In this document: in pieces, positions 37,180 through 45,474 of the stretch | How positions within the stretch are numbered: the first letter of the stretch is position 1 | Layout of the letters: the number at the start of each line of letters is the position of its first letter | Assembly (NCBI GenBank): GCA_965221845.1 | Contig: OZ244919.1 | Location: forward strand, 496,001 to 560,000 | DNA from: JAJEFO01 sp965221845 | GTDB taxonomy: Bacteria > Pseudomonadota > Alphaproteobacteria > Rhodobacterales > Rhodobacteraceae | Reading direction: 5' to 3' | Length of the DNA stretch: 64,000 nt | The notes under the pieces: generated by a model | Databases searched by the model: none | Told to the model about the DNA's origin: nothing | What the model saw: the letters and a program-made list of their open reading frames with translations, nothing else | Position numbers and translations under genes: made by a program

Positions 37180-37511
37180 GGCCGGCAGCACAGATCGAGC
37201 TCGCATCCTAATGGAGACCGGCAAGGGTTTGGATTGCGGGACCATGAGACACAGCGTTCGCGGGCCCGGGCCCGCTCGCGTGCGCGGTAGGCCGGATCGG
37301 CCCGCTTGGCCTGCATGTTGGTGCGGTTGCGGGCCTTGTCGCCCTCGTACTTGGCGGGATCGGCGCGGCGTTCGGCACCCTTGGCCCTGGCATAGTCCGG
37401 GTTCTTCTCGCGCCACTCGGCTGCCTGTTGCCGATTCCTGGCGCGGTAGGCGGGATCGGCGCGGCGCTTCTTGTTGTATTCGCGGAAGTAGGCGGCGCGG
37501 GAGGTGGTCAT
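37176..37511 (-). CDS. basic repetitive hypothetical protein, 111 aa
   Basis: The protein starts MTTSRAAYFREYNKKRRADP and has a repeated RADPAYRAR unit at about residues 17-25 and again near 71-79. It is strongly positively charged. Similar small proteins occur in phages beside HNH or GIY-YIG nucleases and probably bind nucleic acid. Both ends overlap neighbours by ATGA, so it is translated as part of one operon. Confidence 0.6.
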   Translation of the reverse strand: MTTSRAAYFREYNKKRRADPAYRARNRQQAAEWREKNPDYARAKGAERRADPAKYEGDKARNRTNMQAKRADPAYRARERARARERCVSWSRNPNPCRSPLGCELDLCCRP

Positions 37512-37813
37512 GGGTCAGAGATGTTCATTGGCGGATCGTAACGAGCGATGAGTGCACTCTCCACGTTCTTCCGATCATGCTCGGTCTTGAATGAACAAAT
37601 GTGAACCTGGTTCATGCCGCGCCTCAGCGCCTCGCCCCATCGTTCATGACCGGGAAGTCGCTCGGCAAAGTTTCCAGTCTCTCCAACGTACAACGCTTCA
37701 GGAAAGATGCGAGTGGTGTTTTTCACAAAAATGTAGACACCTCCGTGTTGCAATCTGTGCCACTCCGCATCTGTCGGATAGGAGGTAAACTCATATTCGA
37801 GCCATTTTGCCAT
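37508..37813 (-). CDS. GIY-YIG nuclease domain protein
   Basis: This 101-residue protein starts MAKWLEYEFTSYPTDAEWHR. The core GGVYIFVKN ... ALYVGETGNFAERLPGHERW ... ALIARYDPPMN fits the GIY-YIG fold (GVY / YVG, the following Arg, and a late Glu-containing helix). It may be a homing-type or defence nuclease or a phage-borne small nuclease. It is first in a three-gene ATGA-coupled operon. Confidence 0.75.
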   Translation of the reverse strand: MAKWLEYEFTSYPTDAEWHRLQHGGVYIFVKNTTRIFPEALYVGETGNFAERLPGHERWGEALRRGMNQVHICSFKTEHDRKNVESALIARYDPPMNISDP

Positions 37814-37930
37814 CGTCGTAGCCTCCTGCATTGTCCTCATGCACCCTACGGTCAACCCGCAGCACATCCCGGCCAGCATAGGGACCCTGTGTGGCAAGGG
37901 CGAGGGCGAATTCCCGGCATCGGGTCCATT

Positions 37931-37948
37931 TTGTATTGTACAATACAA
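37931..37948. promoter_or_regulatory. 18-bp perfect palindrome, operator candidate
   Basis: TTGTATTGTACAATACAA reads the same on both strands. It lies 118 bases before the GIY-YIG start. Removing IS30 copy 2, whose 4-bp duplication follows at once, places it between the GIY-YIG operon and the divergent DUF2188-kwaB operon, so a dimeric repressor could control both. Confidence 0.6.
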
Positions 37949-37950
37949 AT

Positions 37951-39258
37951 GCCGCTTCCACTCTGAAGTGCAACATCAGCCAGCGAGGGGCGAAGCCCGA
38001 GCGGCGGCGGTCCCTTCACCGGGAGGCGTAGCCAGTCTTCCGGGGCGGTGCAAGCCCTGCCGGGCGCTGTCCGCGGCCCGCCGGACGCAGGGAGGGCGGA
38101 GCCCGACCGGAGGACGGCGGGCCGCGGACAGCGCGCATCTCCCCTCGGAGCCGCCCCCGGCGGCCCCGGAAGGCCACCTCAGGGCGGCTGCGCCTGGTGG
38201 AAGGCCTCGGACGGGGTGAGGCAGCCCAGCGCCTTGCGCGGCCGCGCGTTGAGGCGGTCCTGGACGGCCTGCACCTCTGCGTCCGTCACCTTGCGGAAGT
38301 CCGTGCCCTTCGGGAACCACTCCCGCACCAGCCCGTTCACGTGCTCGTTCAGGCCGCGCTCCCAGGAGTGGTACGGGCGCGCGAAGAAGAACCCCGCGCC
38401 CAGCGCCTCGGCCACCCTGGCATGGCCCGCGAACTCCTTGCCGTTGTCCGCGGTGACCGTGTGCACGGGGAGAGGGCCCGGCATGCCGGTCATGGCCGAG
38501 CCGACCGCGTCCGCCGTCTTCCTCTCGACCCTTTCGAGCAGCGTGTACTTGGACGCCCTGTCCACCAGGGAGACAAGCGCGCCGCTGTGGCCCTTGCCAA
38601 CGATGGTGTCGGCCTCCCAGTCGCCGACCCGTTCCTTCGCCTCCACGACGTCCGGGCGCTCGGAGATGTCCACCCGGCCCGGGATGCGGCCGCGGCCCGC
38701 GTGGGCCCCGCCCTTCCGGTTCGGCTTCCTGCCGCGGCGGCGGAGATGCCGCCAGAGACCGCCGCCGGCCTTCCGGTCGGCGTGGATGCGCTCGTAGATC
38801 CACTGACGCCCCGCCATCGGCTCGCCCTCCTTGCGGAGGCGCCCGCTGACCTGCTCGGGGCTCCAGCCCTCGGCCAGCCGCTCCTCCGCCATGCGCCACA
38901 GCTCCGGCGTCATCTTGCGCGCCACCGACGAGGCCGCGCTGCGGCGCCTGTCCGACTTGCGCTGGGCTTGCTTGTGGCGGTAGCCGCGCCTGCCGGAGTT
39001 GCGCCGCACCTCGCGCCAGACCGTCGTGCGGTCGCGGCCGAGCTGGCGGGCGATCGCCGGGCCGGAAAGCCCGCTTTTCCTCAGGGCGTGGATCTGGCAG
39101 CGTTCCGCATAGGTCAGGTGGCGATGGCCCTCGGGCATGACAGTCTCCTTGCTTCATCACAGGGACTGTCGTCGCCGCCTGGCCGATTCGCAACATCATG
39201 TGTCGCCGAACGACCAGGAACACTGCATCAGGTGTTGCACTTCAGAGTGGAACGGGGG
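37951..39258 (-). mobile_element. IS30-family element, copy 2
   Basis: A complete 1,308-bp copy with ends GCCGCTTCCACTCTGAAGTG (37951) and CAGAGTGGAACGGGGG (ending 39258). It is flanked by the 4-bp target duplication AAAT (37947-37950 and 39259-39262). Between the transposase stop and the left end lies a 19-bp inverted repeat (38064-38082 with 38116-38134) that could block outward or inward transcription. Confidence 0.92.
38179..39138 (-). CDS. IS30-family transposase, intact (copy 2)
   Basis: 319 residues. The N-terminal helix-turn-helix reads LTYAERCQIHALRKSGLSGP AIARQLGRDRTTVWREV. The DDE core has VGDWEADTIVGKGHSGALVS, VHTVTADNGKEFAGH and GLNEHVNGLVREWFPKG. The frame is undamaged, so it may be active and could mobilise all four copies. 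It carries ARPYHSWERG and DAEVQAVQDRL, a combination different from the other copies. Confidence 0.92.
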   Translation of the reverse strand: MPEGHRHLTYAERCQIHALRKSGLSGPAIARQLGRDRTTVWREVRRNSGRRGYRHKQAQRKSDRRRSAASSVARKMTPELWRMAEERLAEGWSPEQVSGRLRKEGEPMAGRQWIYERIHADRKAGGGLWRHLRRRGRKPNRKGGAHAGRGRIPGRVDISERPDVVEAKERVGDWEADTIVGKGHSGALVSLVDRASKYTLLERVERKTADAVGSAMTGMPGPLPVHTVTADNGKEFAGHARVAEALGAGFFFARPYHSWERGLNEHVNGLVREWFPKGTDFRKVTDAEVQAVQDRLNARPRKALGCLTPSEAFHQAQPP

Positions 39259-39367
39259 AAATCCAGCACGGATGCCTTGGTCGGTGTTTGACAGGCCAAC
39301 AATCAAGGTGCTACGGGCTGGCCTTTGCCGCGAACAACAAAAAATCGACACCACAAAGGAGCAGGCA

Positions 39368-39601
39368 ATGGCCAGAGGACCCCAAACCCATCATGTGGTC
39401 CCCAATCCAGACGGCGGATGGAGCGTGAGGCGCGGTGGCTCAAGCCGCGCCAGTGCCCACCGCAGAACCAAGGCTGAGGCGATTCGGCGCGCACGTGAGA
39501 TCAGCCGGAATCAGGGGACTGAATTGCGGATTCACAACAAAGACGGCACGATCAGTCAGAGCGACAGCCACGGGAATGATCCTTTCCCGCCGCGTGGGTA
39601 G
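39368..39601 (+). CDS. DUF2188-like small protein
   Basis: This 77-residue protein, MARGPQTHHVVPNPDGGWSV ... SRASAHRRTKAEAIRRAREI ... GTELRIHNKDGTI, matches the DUF2188 pattern of a small two-strand, helix, two-strand domain. An AAGGAG site precedes the ATG. The stop is 10 bases before the kwaB GTG, so the two are one operon. Role unknown; the position suggests a small accessory or regulator of the defence gene. Confidence 0.75.
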   Translation: MARGPQTHHVVPNPDGGWSVRRGGSSRASAHRRTKAEAIRRAREISRNQGTELRIHNKDGTISQSDSHGNDPFPPRG

Positions 39602-39611
39602 GGCAGCAAGG

Positions 39612-40520
39612 GTGACTGCAAAAGTCTCGCTTGATTTTGATCTGAAGGATATTGCAACCACCCAATTCGGGGCGTGGAAGAAGGATGGTGAGGGCTTTGA
39701 CATCGGTGTGGTGGACATAGATTCTAAAGTCCGGGACAAGCTCCAAGCAATGGTACGTACCACTCTGGATGCAATGGAAAAGGACAAGAATGGCCCGAAA
39801 GACTATGACCCGGCAGAGAAGCACGGCAGTCCTGAGTACCTGATCACGGGCGCAGGGGCATGGGATCCAAAAATCCGTGCGATTCACGATGCGGACAACC
39901 TGAAGCCGGATCAGGAATGCCTGTCCGACCCCGATGCCCTGCTGGGCTATTTTGCCCAATTGACAGACGGTCAGGGGCGGCGACTGACGGCACTGCGGAA
40001 GGCCCAGCAGTTCAAGGGCATTCTCAAAAGAACCATGCTCCGTTTTATTGACGATGCGTTGAGAATTGTCCCGGACACCATGTTCAAATTGGACAACGAC
40101 TTTGATCTGCTCATGGATGCTGAGTGGACACACATCTTGCGGCCGGGTGCCTTCGAGGCTCTTGCCGATCTGGAGAAAAGCGTCCTGGCGGCTGTGCCGA
40201 GCAATGTTCAGAAAATCGAAACAAACCTGCCCTTTGTGGACTTCAAGGGCATCGAAACCTATGCAAAGCAGCGGCCGCGCGCGGCCCGCTACTTGGCATC
40301 AATTCGACAACAGCGGTTGGCAGGAATGAGCAAGGATCGGTTGAAGGATCAGTGCACCGGGACCGGCGCCGGCTTTGACGAAGAAGACGGCAGGATCGTG
40401 CCAACCCCCGGACAGGAAATGGCGTTTCTGCAGGTCCTTGATCGGCGCCGCTATACAGTGGAACTCATTCCTGATGAACCTGAACCGTACGCAGCGGCCA
40501 GTCGGGAAAGGGTAGAATAG
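39612..40520 (+). CDS. kwaB: KwaB-like DUF4868 protein of a Kiwa-type phage defence system
   Basis: 302 residues from GTG 39612 (VTAKVSLDFDLKDIATTQFG); an ATG at 39576 is an alternative. The DUF4868 core is visible: ILKRTMLRFIDDALRIVPD, MFKLDNDFDLLMDAEWTHIL, RPGAFEALADLEKSVLAAVP, ETNLPFVDFKGIETYAKQRP, ending LDRRRYTVELIPDEPEPYAA. In known Kiwa systems KwaB acts with the membrane protein KwaA, senses phage infection and binds DNA. Here the KwaA-like gene is convergent and frameshifted, so the pair may be non-functional or KwaB may work alone. Moderately lower GC than the core genes. Confidence 0.75.
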   Translation: MTAKVSLDFDLKDIATTQFGAWKKDGEGFDIGVVDIDSKVRDKLQAMVRTTLDAMEKDKNGPKDYDPAEKHGSPEYLITGAGAWDPKIRAIHDADNLKPDQECLSDPDALLGYFAQLTDGQGRRLTALRKAQQFKGILKRTMLRFIDDALRIVPDTMFKLDNDFDLLMDAEWTHILRPGAFEALADLEKSVLAAVPSNVQKIETNLPFVDFKGIETYAKQRPRAARYLASIRQQRLAGMSKDRLKDQCTGTGAGFDEEDGRIVPTPGQEMAFLQVLDRRRYTVELIPDEPEPYAAASRERVE

Positions 40521-40567
40521 GACTGACGGACGCAACGGAGGTGATGCCGGCAAGTGTCTGCCAGGGA

Positions 40568-41168
40568 TTACGAAGGCTTTTCCAAATAGACCGTGTCAGT
40601 CACTCGCCAAACCATGTACGTCTCACCAGGCTTGAGGACTTTTCTCTTCGTGATCAGAATGAAACTGTCCTGCCTGGTGTATTGATTCCCGTCAGACGGG
40701 GGTGCCACAGAAAAGGCCTGATACTTGAAGAAAGCAAGGCCAACGTTCAGGTAGTGCAATTCCAAACGATAGAAGATGAAGACAATGAGACTGAGGGCAG
40801 TTCCCGTTGCCAAGAGATCCCGGTAGCTCATGGGGTCTCCCTGATAGAACGGCAGGAACATTGCCACAAGATACGACAGGACATAGTTGGTTTTATCTTC
40901 GGTGGGCCCTGCCACCAATAGTTGGTGGTCATTGGGGTCTTGAACGATGCAGATGCGGGAGCATACAATCAGCAACGGGATAAAGGCCAAGGCACACGGC
41001 CTCAAGGTGCCAAGCAGGAAGCAAATTGTTGGGATCGCCCTGTATTGCCATGAGCACGAAAAGAGGCGCGAGGGCACTCAAGACCATCATCAGTCTTAGG
41101 AATCGCAATCCCTGGCAACGCACGATCTGTCCTTTCGGTGATTCTGGTTTCTCTGCGCTTCTCAGCAT
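40568..41168 (-). pseudogene. KwaA-like membrane protein, frameshifted
   Basis: The start at 41168 gives MLRSAEKPESPKGQIVRCQG LRFLRLMMVLSALAPLFVLM AI. Near 41040 the frame must change to continue AIPTICFLLGTLRPCALAFI PLLIVCSR, then NYVLSYLVAMFLPFYQGD, LLATGTALSLIVFIFYRLEL HYLNVGLAFF, and the soluble end SFILITKRKVLKPGE. Joined, it is about 195 residues with four membrane segments, the size and topology of KwaA. It converges on kwaB with 47 bases between stops. Identity as KwaA is from topology and neighbourhood; the frameshift could be a sequencing error. Confidence 0.55.
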
Positions 41169-41299
41169 ACAAAATTCGCCCGCAGCCGGCCCGGACGCGC
41201 CCGGGCAGTTGGGTCATTGTAGCATAGAATCATGGTTTTATCAACAATTCCGGGCCGATGGGCAGCAATTCCCGCCAGCCTGACCGTCGGTGCGCGAAG

Positions 41300-42775
41300 G
41301 CGCGGTCATGGCGGACGGCGGTTCCGTGTGCGCACGACCGGCAGCCGGGCGGCGGCCCGGGATCGTGGCGTTGCTGGCGAAGGGCGGGATCGGGGCCGTC
41401 CGGGCGTGGCCGGGGCGGACACGGCCCGGCACGGACGGGCCGGCATGGTCCTCCTTGCCAGGCTCTCCCGCGAGCGCGCGGCAGAGGGTCTTCCAGTCCC
41501 GGAAGACGAAAGCCCGGCCGGTTCCCGCATCCGGTCCCGGAGGCAGGGGATGCGTTCCTGATGTTCCCGCGCCCGTCCGAACGGCGGGCAGCAGTGCCGC
41601 TGCACCTGATCGATCAGGAAGGCGAGCATGGCGAGCGTCATGAAGACGTCCGACAGGTGGTTCTTGCCATGGCCGAAGTTGTGCTCGAAGCTGCAACCCT
41701 CCCGCGTCCCGGTGCCTGGAACGTCTCGTTCTCGATCGCCCATCTGCGGCGGCCGCACCGCATGACGGACATCACCGTGTCCCGGACGGGCGGGAGGTCG
41801 GTGACCCACGAGAACCTCCGGATCCTCCCTTTCGTGTCGGTCTCCTCGTATCCGGGCATGTCGGTCTTCAGGCCGAAGTTCGCGTCGTCGGCCGGCAGGC
41901 CGCGGTCCCGTTCGAAGCGGTGCACGATGCCGGTCTTCCCGTCGCGCCTCTCCCATGTCTCCTTCGTCCCGCTGGCCTCGAACCAGCCGGACGGCGGCCC
42001 GTGGTCGCCCGGCTTCGCGCCCAGGATGAAGCGGAAGCCCTTCTCCGCTCACGCAGCATGACGTGCGGGCCGTTGGACGCCAGCCCGTCCTCGACGACGA
42101 CCGCCTTCATGTGCGGATGCTCCCGGCGGAGGTCCTCCGGGAGCCGCCTCAAGGCGTTCCGCTCGCAGTCGTTCCTCCTCCTGCCGTCCTCGTTCCGGAC
42201 CGGCTCCGGCGCCGGCGGGAACGCCCCGGCGTGGTCGGGACGGACGATCGCCGCGCCCAGTGCCTGATGGCAGGAGGTCTTCGACCCGTCGCGGCGGGTC
42301 CTGACGCGGGCGGCGCCTGCAGACGGCCTTGCGCGAGGAACGGCGCCCGGTCCCGTCCGCCGCGACCGGGAGACGCCCGCCGGACGCCGTCCGGCCCTCG
42401 AGGACCTTGCCGCGCTGCAGGGCGGCGTGGACGCCCCCGGACCGCAGCGGCGGAGGCAGCGGGGGCCGGCCTCGTCGCGCCGCTCGCGCATCCGCGTGTC
42501 CGACGGCGCCTTCCCCACGCCGAAGAGCGAGCGCAGGTTCCGCGCCTGGACCGGATCCTCGCCGCCCCGCACCTGCCGGCCGGACTTCAGAAGCGACGGG
42601 ATCCCGGGCGAGAAGACCGCGAGCCCCGACATCAGGCCTCTCAGAAGGCTGAAGTCGCGCGTGTCGATCGGGTCGGGGATGCGGTCGAAGCATGCACGCA
42701 CGGCGCGAAGCACGGCCCTGGCATCGACAGATGCCTGCGAAAGGAATCTCTGGACATCTGCTGCTCGGCTTTTGC
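41300..42775 (-). mobile_element. ISNCY-like DDE transposase element, degraded
   Basis: The minus strand encodes, over several frames, VRACFDRIPDPIDTRDFSLL RGLMSG near 42680, then ALGAAIVRPDHAGAFPPAPE, CERNALRRLPEDLRREHPHM, KAVVVEDGLASNGPHVML, a middle VTDLPPVRDTVMSVMRCGRR RWAIENETF, and the end SFEHNFGHGKNHLSDVFMTL AMLAFLIDQ. This order is that of a common proteobacterial transposase usually grouped with ISNCY. At least four frameshifts make it inactive. Exact termini are not found. Confidence 0.7.
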
Positions 42776-42789
42776 CTGTTTGACGGCAG

Positions 42790-43248
42790 CAAAGCCGATT
42801 CGGCGGGGAAAGTCTGTGACAGGAAAATTCGTGACGGCCGTGCAACCTGCTGACAATGAACGAAAGGAAATTCTGTCGGGAATCGCTGGCCGGTGGGGAT
42901 GGCCGTCTCGAAGGGCGCGATGGCCGTGAGGCGGGCAGTGGCAGCCCTGCACCAGTCCAGTTTGTCCTGATGGGTGCCGGCGTGCGGGAAGGACGAGGGT
43001 GATGGGATGGCAGCAGGACGCGGCAAGTCGACAGCAGGCTTCGGGTGCGGAGACGGGACCGGCTGTTGCCGGGGAGCGGGACGCGCGGTGACCATCGGTT
43101 GGGGTGCGGGCTCCGGCACGGGGGCGGGCGGGGGCTGTGGATTGTCCAGGGCGGCGAGGATGGCAGCGATCCGCGTTCTCTGCAGTGCATGGTGCTGGGC
43201 CAGATATGCCAGGATTTCAGTCGGTTGCTTCCGTGCAGTTGTTGGCAT
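42790..43248 (-). pseudogene. proline-rich hypothetical protein truncated by IS insertion
   Basis: It starts at 43248 after a GAAGGGA site: MPTTARKQPTEILAYLAQHH ALQRTRIAAILAAL, a helical segment. A proline/alanine-rich stretch and HQDKLDWCRAATARLTAIAP FETAIPTG follow. Around 42790 the frame runs into the ISNCY-like element and the rest is lost. No family recognised. Confidence 0.5.
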
Positions 43249-43321
43249 GGTTGTGGTCCCTTCCCAACAGTGGAAGCAGGATCTAATTCTGAAAACGCGC
43301 GCTGAATCCTCAGTGCCTTTC

Positions 43322-44195
43322 TAGGGCCCGTTGACAGTTGTCTTGCGAATCGTCCGGTTCCATGCCATGTCCTGCCCCGATGAACGGCGGCACGAGGCGA
43401 CAACGGCATGAGAGAGCAGTACGACGATCCAGACAGAACGGTGGCGGCCGACGCCATGTGGGCGCGGATCGAGGACATGCTGCCGGGCAAGAAGTCCGAC
43501 CCCGGCGGCACGGCGGCGGACAGCCGCCTCTTCATGGAGGCGGTGCCGTGGCGGTTCCGCACGGGGTCGCCGTGGCGCGACCTCCCCGCGCGGTTCGGGA
43601 ACCGGGACGGCGTCTCCAGGCGGTTCCGGCGCCGGGCGCTTTCCGGGGTTTTCGAGCGCGTTTCCGACGCCTTGTCCGAGGAGTCCGGCCTCGAGTGCGT
43701 GTCCGGCGGCGGCACGGTGGTTCAGGCGCACCGGAAGGCGTCCGGCGCAAAAGGGGGACCTCGAGCCAGGGGATCGGCCGTTCCAGAGGCGGCCTGACGA
43801 GCAAGGTCGTGGCCGTCGTGGACGCCATGGGACATCTCGTGCGGTTCACGATCCCTCCCGGCCAGGCGCACGACCCGAGGGGGTGCCGGGGCTTCTCGAC
43901 GGCCTGGCGTTCGGGGCCTTCGTCGGTGACAAGGCGTCCGGCGCCGACTGGCTGCCCGGGGACCTGGCGGAACGCGGGGCGGAGGCGGCGGTCCCGTCGA
44001 GGCGGAGCCGGACGGTGCCGCGGGCGCATGACCGGGAGGTGTACGGATGGCGGCACCTGGTGGAGAACTTCTTCGCGAAGACCGGGGAGTTCCGTGCGAT
44101 CGCGACCCGGTACGACAAGACCGACGCGAGCTTCGCCGCCGGGATCGCCTCGTCGCCGGCGTGGTCGCCGCGACATGACTGTCAACGGGCCCTAG
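43322..44195 (+). mobile_element. IS5-family (IS427-type) element, frameshifted
   Basis: Perfect inverted ends CTAGGGCCCGTTGACAGT lie at 43322-43339 and, complementary, at 44178-44195, CTAG being the likely target duplication. ORF A starts at 43408 (MREQYDDPDRTVAADAMWAR) with WRFRTGSPWRDLPARFG. ORF B continues GIGRSRGGLTSKVVAVVDA in another frame, as in this group where frameshifting is normal. A further shift near 43880 leads to LLDGLAFGAFVGDKA and RHLVENFFAKTGEFRAIATR YDKT. That extra shift probably inactivates it. Confidence 0.85.
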
Positions 44196-44240
44196 GACAC
44201 TTTCGTTGACCGGGCCGCACGCATCGCCTATGCTGCGGGC

Positions 44241-44486
44241 ATGAAAGACATCGGGGCCATACTCGCCATCATCGGGACCGGCGTTGCGCTGTGGGTTGCA
44301 CTGAGCGGGGGGCAGGAACGGCTGCATGACGACATTGCCGTCCTCCGCGGCGAGATCGCCGATTTGCGAGACGACGTTGCCGACGTGCGGGACCGGGTGT
44401 CGCGCATAGAGGGGCTTCTGTCGCGGCCCGGTGCGGGCTTTCCGGCCCTTGCGGACACCGTGCCGTCGTCGGAGGATCCCGGCTGA
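44241..44486 (+). CDS. small membrane-anchored coiled-coil protein
   Basis: This 81-residue protein has one N-terminal membrane helix (IGAILAIIGTGVALWVAL). Heptad-like helix follows: RLHDDIAVLRGEIADLRDDV ADVRDRVSRIEGLL. Similar short proteins are common in bacteria and lack an assigned function. It lies just upstream of the toxin-antitoxin remnant. Confidence 0.6.
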   Translation: MKDIGAILAIIGTGVALWVALSGGQERLHDDIAVLRGEIADLRDDVADVRDRVSRIEGLLSRPGAGFPALADTVPSSEDPG

Positions 44487-44499
44487 TCCGAACACATCC

Positions 44500-44850
44500 G
44501 CCGTGCACGGTTATCCGTGGCTGCAGCAGCTTGGGACCATCCGCGCCCGGACAGGCAGGATGTCCTGCCAGGTCGCGAAAGGCTGCCACACGTCGCGGGC
44601 CGCGCGGCAGTGTGCGAAGCGCAACATCGAGGCCGGGAATCTTGGCGACACGAAGCCGCTGCCAGGCGGGATAGCTGAATTGAGGATCCGCCGGGGCCGG
44701 GATACCGGCTCTACCTTGCCCGGCGCGGCAGGACGGTCATCCTGCTGCTGTGCGGCGGCGACAGGAGATCTCAGGACCGGGACATTCGCCCGGCCCGGAG
44801 ACTGGCAAGGGAGATTGACGATGAAGACCCACGAAGCTTGATCCGGCGGA
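44500..44850 (+). pseudogene. RelE/HigB-like toxin remnant
   Basis: One frame carries AGNLGDTKPLPGGIAELRIRR. After a shift near 44695 the next carries GPGYRLYLARRGRTVILLLC GGDRRSQ. These are the central and C-terminal strands of the addiction-module killer protein family. The upstream part is scrambled. The gene ends over the start of the antitoxin remnant, as in intact higBA-type operons. Confidence 0.6.
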
Positions 44851-45090
44851 ATGCCTCACGTCCCCGGAGGCGCAGGCGGAGGTTGTTTCCGAGGCGTTCG
44901 AGTCCGGCGATCCGAAGTTCATCGCCCACGCGCTTGGCACGGTTGCCCGCGCGCGGGATGACCGGCGTGTCCGGGGAGTCGGGCGTCTCGCGCGAGGCCC
45001 TTACAGGGCGTTGAGCGAAGAGGGCGATCCGCGGCTGAGCGCCTTGACCGGCGTGCTGGCAGCACTTGGCTTCGGCTTAGAGGCCAAGGT
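44821..45090 (+). pseudogene. HigA-like antitoxin remnant
   Basis: ATG at 44821 gives MKTHEA and a stop. The following frame reads DPAECLTSPEAQAEVVSEAF ESGDPKFIAHALGTVARAR. In a third frame comes RGMTGVSGESGVSREAL, and back in the second YRALSEEGDPRLSALTGVLA ALGFGLEAK. These are the regions of addiction-module antidote proteins with a DNA-binding helix-turn-helix. Three small shifts disable it. Confidence 0.65.
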
Positions 45091-45474
45091 CCTGCAAGGC
45101 CAAGGGAACAGGAGGGGCCTGATCCTGCCCCGTTCCCGGCACCGAAACGCAGTCCGTGATGGGAGAACTCCATGGAGACAGCCTGGTGGCGCGCCCTGGA
45201 CAAGAGGCTGGGAAGCCGTCCCCGGTCTGTCCTGCTTGCGGATGGCGGGAGGCTTGATGTCGCCCAGCGTGTTGCGCTCGAGGGAGGATCCCGGACGGTT
45301 CGGCACCGAGACGGGTCTGCTCAGCCATGCCCGGAGCGCACTCGGGCGACGGATCACGGATTCAACGGACCACTGTCCGGAATCACCGTGCCAAAACCAT
45401 CCTGAGCCTCGCCGCTGACCGACCCACAGACACTGCGCGGGCGGCCTGCGGGCCGCTCTTGTTCGTTCTGGGCC
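45091..45474. other. 384-bp gap
   Basis: No gene, repeat or terminator is recognised. Confidence 0.4.

Noticed and set aside
27245..39258. IS30 copies 1 and 2 as an inverted composite transposon around the accessory segment
   Set aside because: The outer flanks (GAAT and AAAT) differ, and copy 2 has its own perfect AAAT duplication, so it inserted alone.
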